Of a stretch of DNA of 43,134 nt, positions 1-8,438 are shown piece by piece. Each line of letters opens with the position of its first letter. Position 1 is the first letter of the stretch. Under the pieces are notes generated by a model, which made no database searches, was not told the DNA's origin, and was given only the letters and a program-made list of their open reading frames with translations. The translations under genes were made by a program, and so were the position numbers. Origin of the DNA: Roseobacter sp. (GTDB lineage Bacteria > Pseudomonadota > Alphaproteobacteria > Rhodobacterales > Rhodobacteraceae); the NCBI GenBank assembly GCA_024636495.1, contig JAGXGZ010000058.1, forward strand, positions 1 through 43,134. Reading direction: 5' to 3'.

Positions 1-2
1 GC

Positions 3-119
3 GCACTCGACGTCCTGCGGCGAGACACATCCAAGGGCTCTCTCACCATAAAAATCAAACGGGCAGGCTGGGACACCACCTTCTTACGCAGCATTCTCAG
101 TGACTTGGCAACAACATGA
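3..119 (+). CDS. 3' end of an unidentified upstream gene (partial)
   Basis: An open frame enters from the left edge and ends at TGA 117-119, giving 38 visible residues that end in ...ILSDLATT. I do not recognise a family. The following histidine kinase is in the same phase, so only this one TGA separates the two frames. An ATG at 116 overlaps the TGA as ATGA, but its frame closes after about 36 codons. The stretch may therefore be the tail of a separate gene or the front of an interrupted kinase gene. Codon use is moderately coding-like, which is weak support. Confidence 0.35.
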   Translation, partial: ALDVLRRDTSKGSLTIKIKRAGWDTTFLRSILSDLATT

Positions 120-161
120 GCCAAACGCGATTGCCCTGCCTTTCAGGAAACCATTACGCAT

Positions 162-1886
162 TTGGCAAATGCTGGCGAATATGGCGATGTGTCAGACGTG
201 GGCGCTTTTGTCTCTGAACGGGTCGTTCAGGCCCGCGCCTTCGAGCCGCATTATATGGAACGGACTCGCGCCAACGGGCGCACCATCTCTGTTGAAGGGT
301 CGCCCCTGCCCCAAGGCGGCTGGGTCACCGTCTATACCGATATTTCACGCACCAAACAGCAAGAGGCGCTTCTGCGCGCCCGCTCTGACGCTTTGTCCGG
401 TCAGGTACTCGCCCATGCCGAGAAACTTTCCGCCACCAACCGCGAGTTGGCCGCGATGAACACCGCATTGGAAGAAGCCAAGCGCCAATTGACCCTGTCA
501 GAGGCCCGCACACGCCTGACCACCGAAATGATGCCCGCGCATATCGCCCATGTGGATGCCTCCGGCCGCTATACATACTCAAACCGGCGCCTGACTGCCG
601 TGATGCCGGGCAGGCCTATCGATCTTATCGGTCGCAAAATACGCGATATCCTTGGCCCGCAGGCGCATGACAGCATCACTCCTGCCCTGGATAAGGCCTA
701 CGCCGGGAAACCATCGATTGTTGAGTTCACAGACGAAGCAAGTGCGCGCCGCATCAGGGGCGCCTTTACCCCTGATACAGGCGGTGGGGTCTATATTCTG
801 TCGATGGATGTGACCGAAGAGACCCAGAACCGCACGGCCTCGCAGCAAACCCGACGACGTGAAGCCGCCGCACAGGTGATATCTGGCCTTGCGCATGATT
901 TCTCGAACTTGCTGACCATTATCCTTGGGCAACAATCGCGACTTGCAAGGTTGGACGGCCTGCCCATCAATGCGCCCCCCCTGATTGAAGGAACCCTGGC
1001 TGCAGCCCGCCGTGGGGGTGCCCTGCTCAGCACTATAGCAGACATGACCGGGGCACGCACCATGCGCCCTGCGGCCACAGACATTGGAAATATGCTTGCT
1101 GATCTTAGCTTGCTGGCGCGGCCAACCCTTCCCGCAGCACTTGCGTTTCACTTTAACAACCACATGCCTGACCAGCTTGTCTTGCTGGACAGTGGCCTTG
1201 TGCAAGATGCCCTGCTGAACCTGATCCTGAACGCCCGCGATGCCTGCGCAACAGCCGGGACCATCACTCTAGATGTCAGGCTGGTGCACGACACATGGAT
1301 CGAGTTCATCTTACAAGATACCGGACCCGGATTTTCTGCTGCTGCGCTGGAAAATGGGTTCGCACCGTTCTTTACGACCAAGGGCGCAGAGGGGTCGGGG
1401 CTTGGCCTGCCGATGGTCTATGACATGGCAAAATCAGCCGGGGGCGACCTGCGGCTGGCCAACACGGATACAGGCGCAAAGGTAACGATGCGCCTGCCCT
1501 ACCGCGCCGCTGTGCCTGCAACAACTGGCCTGGTACTGCTGGTCGAGGACGCCGACGATCTGCGCGCGCTGGTGCGTGACATGCTGATGGGACTGGGCCA
1601 TTCCGTAATCGAAGCCGCCAGCGCGGACGAGGCAACGGCGCTGCTGGCCGACCTGCCCGACATCTCGCTGATCCTGTCCGATATCCAACTGGTGGGCGAA
1701 GCCACGGGCCTTGATCTGGCTGAGCGGCTGGGCGCAGATGCCCCGCCACTGGTCTTGATGACCTCGTTGCCCACTGATGACGCCCTGTTCTTAAAGGCGC
1801 AGACGCTCGCGCCCGTGCTGCGTAAACCGTTTGACGCGCAGGACCTTACCGCTCTGATCACCCCCAAATCGATGGCCGCCCAATGA
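162..1886 (+). CDS. Hybrid sensor histidine kinase with C-terminal receiver, N-terminally truncated PAS
   Basis: This is a cytoplasmic hybrid kinase; no membrane segment is visible. Counting from TTG 162, residues 1-61 are the C-terminal half of a PAS_7-type domain (AFEPHYMERTRANGR, GGWVTVYTDIS). A helical linker follows at 62-115 and a second PAS at about 118-222. The H-box is ISGLAHDFSNLL, with the phospho-accepting His at H245. The ATPase domain has the N-box LILNARDAC (N357), G1 DTGPGFS and G2 GSGLGLPMVYD. The receiver covers 455-566 with D507 (LSDIQL) and K555 (RKPF). The PAS homology continues upstream in frame (PAFQETITHLANAGEYG) to the TGA at 117-119, so the true start is unknown and the N-terminal half of the first PAS is absent. 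Its stop overlaps the next gene as ATGA, so kinase and regulator are a translationally coupled pair. The kinase assignment is firm; the start and intactness are not. Confidence 0.85.
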   Translation: MANAGEYGDVSDVGAFVSERVVQARAFEPHYMERTRANGRTISVEGSPLPQGGWVTVYTDISRTKQQEALLRARSDALSGQVLAHAEKLSATNRELAAMNTALEEAKRQLTLSEARTRLTTEMMPAHIAHVDASGRYTYSNRRLTAVMPGRPIDLIGRKIRDILGPQAHDSITPALDKAYAGKPSIVEFTDEASARRIRGAFTPDTGGGVYILSMDVTEETQNRTASQQTRRREAAAQVISGLAHDFSNLLTIILGQQSRLARLDGLPINAPPLIEGTLAAARRGGALLSTIADMTGARTMRPAATDIGNMLADLSLLARPTLPAALAFHFNNHMPDQLVLLDSGLVQDALLNLILNARDACATAGTITLDVRLVHDTWIEFILQDTGPGFSAAALENGFAPFFTTKGAEGSGLGLPMVYDMAKSAGGDLRLANTDTGAKVTMRLPYRAAVPATTGLVLLVEDADDLRALVRDMLMGLGHSVIEAASADEATALLADLPDISLILSDIQLVGEATGLDLAERLGADAPPLVLMTSLPTDDALFLKAQTLAPVLRKPFDAQDLTALITPKSMAAQ

Positions 1887-2584
1887 AACGGCCGCTTGTC
1901 ACAATTCTGGACGACGAACCCGAAATCCGCACCCTATTGGCCGAGGTGTTGGAAGAGGCCGGTTTCGACACGCTCAGCTTTGGCCGCGCCCGCGCCTTCG
2001 AGGCGGCACTGGCCACCCACACCCCCGATGTCTGCCTTGTGGATCTATCCCTGCCCGACACCGACGGGCTGACGCTGGTTCACCGCTTGGCGCTGGAACA
2101 AGGTGCCATCGTCATCATCATTTCAGGCCGCGCACAGGTGCAGGACCGCGTCACCGGGCTGGAACTGGGGGCCGATGATTATATCATCAAACCCTTCGAT
2201 CCCACCGAGGTGGTTGCCCGCATCCGCGCCCGTCTGCGCAGCGCCAAGCCGGCGACACAAACGTCTAGTATCGCAAAATTCAACGGTTGGACGGCGCATT
2301 TCGACCGGTATGCCCTTGAGGACGACGCAGGTGTCGAGACAACCTTTTCCCACGCAGAAGGCGAAGTACTGCGCCTGTTTCTTGAAGCCCCCAAACGTCT
2401 GATCAGCCGTGCCCAGATGCAAAGCAGCCTTGGCGGAGTCGCGTCAGAAAGCTTTGACCGCGCAATGGATGTGCGCATCTCGCGGCTGCGCACAAAGCTG
2501 CGCGAAGACCCCAAAAATCCGCAATTGATCAAGACGATCTATGGCGCAGGTTATATCTTTTTAGGAGACGTCTCATGGACCTGA
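1883..2584 (+). CDS. OmpR/PhoB-family response regulator
   Basis: This 233-residue transcription factor has an N-terminal receiver (1-118) and a C-terminal winged-helix DNA-binding domain (about 130-228). The receiver has the acidic pair D10/D11, phospho-acceptor D54 (VCLVDLSLPDTDG), switch S81 and K103 (DDYIIKPF). The winged helix carries the usual SRLRTKLREDP and TIYGAGYIF signatures. It starts at the ATG that overlaps the kinase stop (ATGA), so it is the likely cognate partner of the hybrid kinase. The kinase's own receiver would either relay to it or modulate it. The target genes cannot be read from the sequence. Confidence 0.93.
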   Translation: MKRPLVTILDDEPEIRTLLAEVLEEAGFDTLSFGRARAFEAALATHTPDVCLVDLSLPDTDGLTLVHRLALEQGAIVIIISGRAQVQDRVTGLELGADDYIIKPFDPTEVVARIRARLRSAKPATQTSSIAKFNGWTAHFDRYALEDDAGVETTFSHAEGEVLRLFLEAPKRLISRAQMQSSLGGVASESFDRAMDVRISRLRTKLREDPKNPQLIKTIYGAGYIFLGDVSWT

Positions 2585-3045
2585 CGCCGATCCGGCTTGG
2601 CCCGGATGATCCCGCGCTCCACGATGTGCTGACGCTGATGCGCGACTGTTTTGCCTATATGGAGGGGCGGATTGACCCTCCCAGCTCGCTTGGCAAAGTT
2701 AGCGTCAAGGAGTTGCGCCAAACAGCCACCAAGGCAGAAATCTGTTGTCTTGGTACTCCGACTGTTGCGTGCATGATCCTGACGCCAAAACCGGGTTGCC
2801 TGTATTTGGGCAAGGTCTGCGTGGCCCCCAGCCACCAACGTCTTGGCCTTGCGCGCCACTTGATTGACCATGCAAGTGCCCGCGCTCGCGAAATGCGACT
2901 GCCGCAGCTTGAACTGCAAACACGCGTCGAGCTCATGGACAATCACGCCACGTTCAAAGCGCTTGGCTTTACCGAGCACGCCCGCACAGCACATCCCGGC
3001 TATGACCACCCCACCAGCATCACGATGCGCAAAACAGTCGGTTAA
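2575..3045 (+). CDS. GNAT-family N-acetyltransferase
   Basis: This 156-residue protein has the GNAT fold. A central strand VCVAPSHQRLGLARHL carries the acetyl-CoA pyrophosphate-binding motif Q88-R-L-G-L-A93, and a later region LELQTRVELMDNHATFKALGF is typical of motif B. The substrate is unknown. The ATG at 2575 overlaps the 3' end of the response regulator by 10 bases and has a clear ribosome site (TAGGAG) about 10 bases upstream, inside the regulator gene. It is therefore the third gene of the kinase-regulator unit. Its TAA is interlocked with the TAA of the convergent crotonase gene within one GTTAAC palindrome (3041-3046). Confidence 0.88.
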   Translation: MDLTPIRLGPDDPALHDVLTLMRDCFAYMEGRIDPPSSLGKVSVKELRQTATKAEICCLGTPTVACMILTPKPGCLYLGKVCVAPSHQRLGLARHLIDHASARAREMRLPQLELQTRVELMDNHATFKALGFTEHARTAHPGYDHPTSITMRKTVG

Positions 3046-3800
3046 CCCCCCAGCATTGCCCGCATCGCCGGAATGGTTTCATCATTGAACCACCCCCCGT
3101 TCGGCGCATTTGCACCCGCTGCGATACCCGCCTTGATTTTAGCGATCGCATCTCCCCTGATCTGCTGCTTTACGGATGCAAAGGTTGCAGGCGGGATTTG
3201 CCCCAGCTTGGCGGCCTCAGCCAGCGCTTCGGCTAGCAGCGCCTCGGGGTCTACAATCCGGTCTACAATGCCTGACGTCCGGGCATCTTCTGCCGACATC
3301 GGTTGCCCCGTCAGCATAAGGCGACGCAGATCATTGGGCGACAAAGTCGCCCGCGCGATCTCAAGTGGCCCGAGTGGGAAATCCGCGCCCACCCGAACCT
3401 CGGCCAACCCAAAGGTCGCACGGGGCACTGCGAGGCGATAATCAGACGCCAGCACGTAAAACAACCCGCCCGCAATTGCCGCCCCGTTCACCGCAACGAC
3501 CGTGGGCTTTGAACAGGCAAACAACGCCAGAAACCCCTCGTTCAACCCTTTGACAATGGCATTCTGTGCAGCCAAATCAAAGCTTTGCGCCTCCTTGAGG
3601 TTAAGCCCTGCCGAAAACACCTTGAAGGGCGACGCAAGGACGATGGCACGGACCGTCTGATCCGCCTCAAGCGTCTGGATCATCTTTGAAAATTGCAGCA
3701 ATCCCTCCGCAGACAGCGCATTCACCGGCGCATGGCTCAATGTCAGGCAAACCACCCCGCCGGGATGGTCGCTTCGGATCAGATCGGATGTTGGTGTCAT
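3042..3800 (-). CDS. Enoyl-CoA hydratase/isomerase (crotonase) family protein
   Basis: This 252-residue protein has the crotonase fold. The first oxyanion-hole region is FSAGLNLKEA (62-71) and the second is NGAAIAGGLFYVLASDYRLA (105-124). E134 in FGLAEVRVGADFP matches the first catalytic Glu of enoyl-CoA hydratases, but I see no Glu at the second usual position. The reaction could therefore be isomerisation or hydrolysis rather than hydration. The substrate is an acyl-CoA of unknown chain. It is monocistronic with a strong AGGAGA ribosome site before ATG 3800. Its stop overlaps the stop of the convergent acetyltransferase gene. Confidence 0.85.
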   Translation of the reverse strand: MTPTSDLIRSDHPGGVVCLTLSHAPVNALSAEGLLQFSKMIQTLEADQTVRAIVLASPFKVFSAGLNLKEAQSFDLAAQNAIVKGLNEGFLALFACSKPTVVAVNGAAIAGGLFYVLASDYRLAVPRATFGLAEVRVGADFPLGPLEIARATLSPNDLRRLMLTGQPMSAEDARTSGIVDRIVDPEALLAEALAEAAKLGQIPPATFASVKQQIRGDAIAKIKAGIAAGANAPNGGWFNDETIPAMRAMLGG

Positions 3801-3917
3801 GTCGCAAGTCTCCTGATGTTGGTTAACAGGATTTCACTCAATCCAACCGGCGTCATCCTAAATCACCCGCCCTTAGCAATTTTTCGTTGCGCCCCGGTCG
3901 CTAATCCCGATAGATTC

Positions 3918-3937
3918 AAGGCATGATTGAATGCCTT
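3918..3937 (+). promoter_or_regulatory. Inverted repeat enclosing the WGR start codon
   Basis: AAGGCAT (3918-3924) and ATGCCTT (3931-3937) are perfect 7-base complements separated by six bases. The ATG at 3923-3925 lies across the stem and loop. In RNA this would pair the initiation region and could damp translation. As DNA it could be an operator. The dyad is seen directly; the function is inference. Confidence 0.4.
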
Positions 3938-4150
3938 CTTTACCGTACCAGTCACGCGCAGCGACAGCTTTTTTACCGCGTCGAAATCGCGATGAACCTG
4001 TTTAGCGAAGTGTCCGTGCTGCGCGAATGGGGCACTGCTGGCGGCAGACCAAAGGCAGTCGTGCAGTGTTTCGGCAATCTGCGAGAGGCATCGCGCGCGG
4101 CCGACAAGCACCGCAATCGCGCAGAGCGGCGCGGGTACCTACGCACCTGA
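3923..4150 (+). CDS. Small WGR-domain protein
   Basis: This 75-residue protein consists of one WGR domain. The pattern is an N-terminal strand ([21 protein letters not shown]), then [18 protein letters not shown] in place of the usual REWGRIG, then a basic helix ending RRGYLRT. WGR domains are nucleic-acid-associated modules found in PARPs, in MolR-like regulators and as short stand-alone proteins in alphaproteobacteria. No catalytic domain is attached. The last 12 bases overlap the 3' end of the convergent M20 hydrolase gene. The function is not known; DNA or RNA binding is inferred from the family. Confidence 0.8.
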   Translation: MIECLLYRTSHAQRQLFYRVEIAMNLFSEVSVLREWGTAGGRPKAVVQCFGNLREASRAADKHRNRAERRGYLRT

Positions 4151-5344
4151 GCCTAAAGCTCCGACCGCGTGCGCCAAGACCTGAACCCCAGCGACCAGAT
4201 CATCCTCGGCTGTATCTTCGGCGAACGTGTGACTTAGCCCGTCAATCGACGGCACGAAAACCATGGCAACCGGCAAAAGCCGCGCAACATTGGTAGCGTC
4301 ATGTAATGCACCCGACGGCATCTTGCGCCACTTGCCGGGAGTGACCGCCTCGGCTCCCGCTTCCAGCGCGGATCGCAGTCGGGCATCCATCGCAACAGGC
4401 TCCAACCCCAGCAACGTGCCATAGTTTAGCGCCATGCCCTGCGCTTGTGCTACCTCTTGGGCCGTCTCGCGGATGATGGCTTCCATCCGCGCCAGACGGT
4501 CCGTATCTGCGTCACGCCACTGCATTGAAAAGACGGCGCGGCCGGGCACGATTGACGACGCATTGGGGTGCAAAGAAACATGGCCGATTGTCCACACGGT
4601 TTGCGGCGTAACCACATTTCGCAAACGGTCATTCAACAGCGTGTTGAACGCAGAAACCGCCTGAAACGCATCCCGGCGCAAATGCATCGGCGTCGTCCCG
4701 GCGTGGTTTTGTTCCCCTTCAAAGGTGATCTTCATATCGCGGATACCAACGATATCGGTGACGACACCTATTTTGTCGCCACTGGTATCCAGCGCCGGGC
4801 CCTGCTCGATATGCATTTCGATAAAGCCGGTGAATAAATCAGATGCCGCGTCGCCTGTCACCATTGCAGCCATGGCCTGCCGCGCATCTCCCAAAGTGAT
4901 CCCTCCATGATCCTCCAGAACATCGGCCTCGGCCAAGCTCAATTGCCCAGACCAAACCGCGCTGCCTGTTGTCACGCCAAAGCGGCCCTCTTCATCCTGA
5001 AAGGAAACGACCGATACTGCCGGTCCACCTGCTTCTTTGGCGGCCCGCGCAACTTCCAACGCTGCGATCACACCCAGCGCCCCATCCAGCCATCCGCCTT
5101 CGGGCTGACTGTCGGAATGCGACCCCAGCAAAATCGACGGCCCTTCGGCAAGACCAAAAAGATTGCCCATCGCGTCAATCTCGACCCGCAATCCAATCTC
5201 TGTCATTTGCTTGGCCAACCAGCCCCGCGCTGTGACATCAGGCGCGCTATAGGCAGGCCGCACAACACCTTTCCCGACGCCCGCCGCACCGAAACTGCGC
5301 AGCTTATGCAAATCCGCTAGAAACCGTGCTCCATCAATCTGCAT
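4139..5344 (-). CDS. Allantoate amidohydrolase-like M20 family hydrolase
   Basis: This 401-residue enzyme belongs to the M20 amidohydrolase group that includes allantoate amidohydrolase, N-carbamoyl-amino-acid hydrolase and beta-ureidopropionase. The binuclear metal ligands are visible: H76 (GSHSDS), D87 (WLDGALGV), E118/E119 (QDEEGRF), H178 (MHIEQGP) and H372 (LSHTFAED). The lid domain is at about 200-310 and holds NHAGTTPM, the dimer-contributed His region. I favour allantoate amidohydrolase because the window also has allantoinase (product allantoate) and ureidoglycine aminohydrolase (substrate ureidoglycine), with no other gene for the step between. The gene is 13 kb away from those, so a hydantoinase-type role remains possible. 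Its AGAGAAAGGGA ribosome site overlaps a dispersed repeat. Confidence 0.8.
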   Translation of the reverse strand: MQIDGARFLADLHKLRSFGAAGVGKGVVRPAYSAPDVTARGWLAKQMTEIGLRVEIDAMGNLFGLAEGPSILLGSHSDSQPEGGWLDGALGVIAALEVARAAKEAGGPAVSVVSFQDEEGRFGVTTGSAVWSGQLSLAEADVLEDHGGITLGDARQAMAAMVTGDAASDLFTGFIEMHIEQGPALDTSGDKIGVVTDIVGIRDMKITFEGEQNHAGTTPMHLRRDAFQAVSAFNTLLNDRLRNVVTPQTVWTIGHVSLHPNASSIVPGRAVFSMQWRDADTDRLARMEAIIRETAQEVAQAQGMALNYGTLLGLEPVAMDARLRSALEAGAEAVTPGKWRKMPSGALHDATNVARLLPVAMVFVPSIDGLSHTFAEDTAEDDLVAGVQVLAHAVGALGSGA

Positions 5345-5354
5345 TACGTTCCCT

Positions 5355-5374
5355 TTCTCTGGCTTTCAAATATC
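5355..5374 (+). repeat. Partial copy of the dispersed intergenic repeat
   Basis: TTCTCTGGCTTTCAAATATC matches the left part of the 33-base element found perfectly at 10787 and 20115, with small changes in the A/T core. It lies between the 3' end of fdhA and the start of the M20 gene. Read on the minus strand, its GCCAGAGAA end supplies purines near that gene's ribosome site. Confidence 0.6.
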
Positions 5375-5384
5375 TCAGGGAGTT

Positions 5385-5403
5385 TGAGGGACAGCGTCCC
5401 TCA
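5385..5403 (-). terminator. Hairpin downstream of fdhA
   Basis: TGAGGGAC (5385-5392) pairs with GTCCCTCA (5396-5403) around an AGC loop, giving a perfect 8-bp stem 51 bases beyond the fdhA stop. No T-run follows, so it may be a processing or attenuation site rather than a classical intrinsic terminator. Confidence 0.45.
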
Positions 5404-5453
5404 TTCCCGCATTGGATAGCATGTGCCCAAAGGGCGCACCACAAGATCAGGCT

Positions 5454-8222
5454 TTATTCCGCAGCAAGAACGTCGGCCATCGCTTCCACCTTCACAGCAG
5501 AGAACTTGAACTCGGGAATTTTGCCATAGGGGTCCACAGCCGGGTTCGTCAGGATATTTGCCGCCGCCTCGACATAGGCGAAAGGCAAGAACACCATGTC
5601 AAGCGACACCGCACGATCTTCACGGGCCATAATCTCGATCGAACCGCGTTTGGTGGACAGGCGCACATGGTCGCCCGGTGCCACACCAAGCTTGCGCAAT
5701 GTCGACGGATGCAGCGAACAGTTGGCCTCAGGCTCTAAGCCATCTAGCACATGCGACCGGCGCGTCATCGACCCGGTATGCCAATGCTCCAACTGTCGAC
5801 CCGTGGTCAAGATCATCGGATACTCTTCATCGGGCACATCATCGGGTGCCACAATGCTGGCAGGCGTGAACCGTGCGCGCCCGTCTTGCCGCGGGAAGCC
5901 ATCGCCAAACACAATCGCCTGTCCCGGATCGGTCGGGCTGGTCGATGGATAGGTCACTGCACCTTCGGTCTCAAGCCGATCCCACGTGATGTTGTTAAGC
6001 GACGACATGTTCAGCTTCATCTCTGCAAAGACCTCGGACGGATCGGCATAAGACCACCCCAACCCAAGCCGCTTGGCCAGCTCAACCTCGATCCACCAAT
6101 CTTCTTTCGCCTCACCCGGAGGGGCCACGGCCGCACGCCCCATCTGCACCTGACGGTTCGTGTTGGTCACCGTCCCGGATTTTTCGGCAAAGGCACTGGC
6201 AGGCAAAATTACATCTGCGAAATTTGCCGTCTCGGTCAGAAAAATATCCTGCACGACCAGATGCTCAAGCTTGGCCAAAGCATCACGGGCGTGTTCAACA
6301 TCAGGATCCGACATGGCAGGGTTTTCACCCAACACATACAGGCTGCGGATGTCGCCATCATGGACCGCGTCCATGATCTCGATCACCGTCAAGCCCTTCT
6401 TGCTGCTGAAATCTTCGCTTTTCCAAACCTCGGTAAAAGCCGCGCGCACACCGTCATCCGACACGGGCTGATAATCCGGCAAAAACATCGGGATCAGCCC
6501 CGCATCAGACGCACCTTGCACGTTGTTTTGCCCGCGCAACGGATGCAGCCCCGCGCCGGGCCGACCAATCTGCCCTGTCATCAACGCAAGCGAAATCAGA
6601 CAACGCGCGTTATCCGTGCCGTGAATATGCTGCGACACGCCCATGCCCCAGAAAATCATCGCCGCATTGGCCCCCGCAAAGGTCCGCGCGACGTCGCGCA
6701 GAACCTCGGCATCAATCCCGCAAACCTTTGCCATCTTCTCGGGCGTAAAGGTTTTCAGATGCGCTTTCTCGATTTCCCAATTCTCGGTGTAGGCCTCGAT
6801 ATATTGCTGATCATACAGCTTTTCTTCGACGATCACATGCATGATCGCATTCAGCATCGCCACATCCGTACCGGGCCGGAATTGCAACATATGCGAGGAA
6901 TGCCGCTTGAGCGCCTGACCCCGCGGGTCCATCACGATCAGCTTGCCGCCGCGTTTGGCGAACTGCTTGAAAAACGTCGCCGCGACGGGGTGGTTTTCGG
7001 TGGGGTTCGCGCCAATAACAATCGCCACATCGGCGTTTTCGATCTGGTTGAACGTCGCCGTAACAGCGCCCGAGCCTACGTTTTCCATCAAAGCTGCAAC
7101 TGACGACGCATGACACAGCCGCGTGCAGTGGTCGACGTTGTTATGACCAAAGCCCTGACGGATGATCTTCTGAAACAAATACGCCTCTTCGTTGGTGCAT
7201 TTGGCAGACCCGAAACCGGCAACTCCGGTCCCGCCGATTTTCTTCATGCCAGCGGCTGCGAAATCCAGCGCCTCGTCCCAAGTCGCTTCGCGGAAATGCG
7301 TGGACCAATTACCGGGATCAACATTCAGCCCCTTGGCTGGCGCATCGTCGCGGCGGATCAACGGCTTGGTCAGGCGGTGCGGATGGTGGATATAGTCAAA
7401 ACCAAAGCGTCCCTTGACGCAAAGGCGCCCCTCATTGGCAGGCCCGTTAATACCCTCGACATACTTGATCTTGCCATCCTTAACCTTGAGCGACACCTGA
7501 CAGCCCACACCACAGAACGGGCAAATGCTGTCCACTTCGCTGTCAAAATCCGCCCGGTCCCCGACCTGATCCTCATCAACGACAGTCGCCTCCATCAACG
7601 CCCCCGTGGGACAGGCCTGCACGCATTCGCCACACGCCACACAGGTAGACGCCCCCATCGGGTCGGCCATATCGAATGTCGGATAGCTGTCATGCCCGCG
7701 GCCCGACATGCCGATCACGTCATTGACCTGAACTTCACGACAGGCCCGCACACACAGGTTGCATTGAATACAAGCATCCAGATTGACCCGCATCGCCACG
7801 TGACTGTCATCCAGCAGCGGGATACGCCCTTCCGCCAGTTTCGGAAAGCGGCTGACCTCGACGCCCTCAAGCGCGGCCATATCCCACAGATGGCTCGACT
7901 TGTCATGGGCAACATCGCGCGCAGGCTGATCCGCTAAAAGCAGCTCCATCACCATCTTGCGGGCATTTTCAGCACGCGCATTATTGGTGATCACCACCAT
8001 ACCGGCTTCAGGTTCGCGCAGACAGGACGCTGCCAGCGTGCGCTCGCCCTCGATCTCAACCATGCAGGCGCGGCAATTGCCATCCGGGCGATATCCGGGT
8101 GCCGGCGTGTAACACAGATGCGGGATCTTCAGGCCGCGCCCGTTTGCGACTTCCCAGATGGTCATCCCGGCTTCGGCCTCTACCTTTTCGCCGTCGAGCG
8201 TGAATGAAATCTTGTCGGCCAT
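5454..8222 (-). CDS. fdhA: Formate dehydrogenase alpha subunit, molybdopterin and Fe-S enzyme
   Basis: This 922-residue subunit oxidises formate to CO2 at a molybdenum bis-MGD site. Domains in order: a plant-ferredoxin-like 2Fe-2S domain (C37, C50, C53, C67); two 4Fe-4S motifs CIQCNLCVRAC (151-161) and CVACGECVQAC (194-204); the Mo-N-terminal 4Fe-4S motif C234-C237-C241-C268; the MGD domains; and the C-terminal dinucleotide-binding domain (from about 790). The catalytic site is DHCTRLCHASSV, with C370 at the Sec/Cys position, so it is a cysteine enzyme. The region around 98-115 (ADQPARDVAHDKSSHLWD) is where NuoG/FdsA relatives carry a His-Cys3 cluster, but no cysteines are present there. No fdsB, fdsG or fdhD gene adjoins it, so its electron partner is elsewhere. 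AGGAGG precedes the ATG. Confidence 0.93.
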   Translation of the reverse strand: MADKISFTLDGEKVEAEAGMTIWEVANGRGLKIPHLCYTPAPGYRPDGNCRACMVEIEGERTLAASCLREPEAGMVVITNNARAENARKMVMELLLADQPARDVAHDKSSHLWDMAALEGVEVSRFPKLAEGRIPLLDDSHVAMRVNLDACIQCNLCVRACREVQVNDVIGMSGRGHDSYPTFDMADPMGASTCVACGECVQACPTGALMEATVVDEDQVGDRADFDSEVDSICPFCGVGCQVSLKVKDGKIKYVEGINGPANEGRLCVKGRFGFDYIHHPHRLTKPLIRRDDAPAKGLNVDPGNWSTHFREATWDEALDFAAAGMKKIGGTGVAGFGSAKCTNEEAYLFQKIIRQGFGHNNVDHCTRLCHASSVAALMENVGSGAVTATFNQIENADVAIVIGANPTENHPVAATFFKQFAKRGGKLIVMDPRGQALKRHSSHMLQFRPGTDVAMLNAIMHVIVEEKLYDQQYIEAYTENWEIEKAHLKTFTPEKMAKVCGIDAEVLRDVARTFAGANAAMIFWGMGVSQHIHGTDNARCLISLALMTGQIGRPGAGLHPLRGQNNVQGASDAGLIPMFLPDYQPVSDDGVRAAFTEVWKSEDFSSKKGLTVIEIMDAVHDGDIRSLYVLGENPAMSDPDVEHARDALAKLEHLVVQDIFLTETANFADVILPASAFAEKSGTVTNTNRQVQMGRAAVAPPGEAKEDWWIEVELAKRLGLGWSYADPSEVFAEMKLNMSSLNNITWDRLETEGAVTYPSTSPTDPGQAIVFGDGFPRQDGRARFTPASIVAPDDVPDEEYPMILTTGRQLEHWHTGSMTRRSHVLDGLEPEANCSLHPSTLRKLGVAPGDHVRLSTKRGSIEIMAREDRAVSLDMVFLPFAYVEAAANILTNPAVDPYGKIPEFKFSAVKVEAMADVLAAE

Positions 8223-8343
8223 GGGGGATCCTCCTGAAACGTCTTTGCGCCACCTTAATCAGCGATCTCGTTCAGCGGCAGTCACAATCCCGACACACCG
8301 CCCCGATTTTGCGCCACGGCTGTTTCCGATACGCGCCCCCCTG

Positions 8344-8376
8344 CTTCTCTGGCTAAAAAATATCCTCGCCGAAGGC
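8344..8376 (+). repeat. Dispersed intergenic repeat, CCTCGCCGAAGGC variant
   Basis: The copy starts CTTCTCTGGCT, has an A-rich core (AAAAAATATCC) and ends TCGCCGAAGGC. It lies between the divergent fdhA and phosphatase genes, 62 bases before the phosphatase ATG. It differs from the 10787 copy mainly in the core and in two C/T and G/A positions near the right end. Confidence 0.7.
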
Positions 8377-8438
8377 TCCCGCCCTTCCAACCGGCGCGGC
8401 GCTTGCCTATCAAAGGACCACCAGCAAAAGGCGCGCCC

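Noticed and set aside
100..459. A 119-codon frame overlapping the start of the histidine kinase
   Set aside because: The kinase frame shows PAS homology over the same bases, while this frame has none; it offers no N-terminal PAS half either.
5751..7103. A 450-codon plus-strand open frame opposite fdhA
   Set aside because: It is a shadow of the fdhA codon pattern in GC-rich DNA; the translation has no domain and is rich in His, Arg and Pro as expected from antisense reading.
6990..7180. Possible selenocysteine formate dehydrogenase
   Set aside because: The active-site codon encodes Cys (TRLCHASS) and no in-frame TGA is present, so it is a cysteine enzyme.
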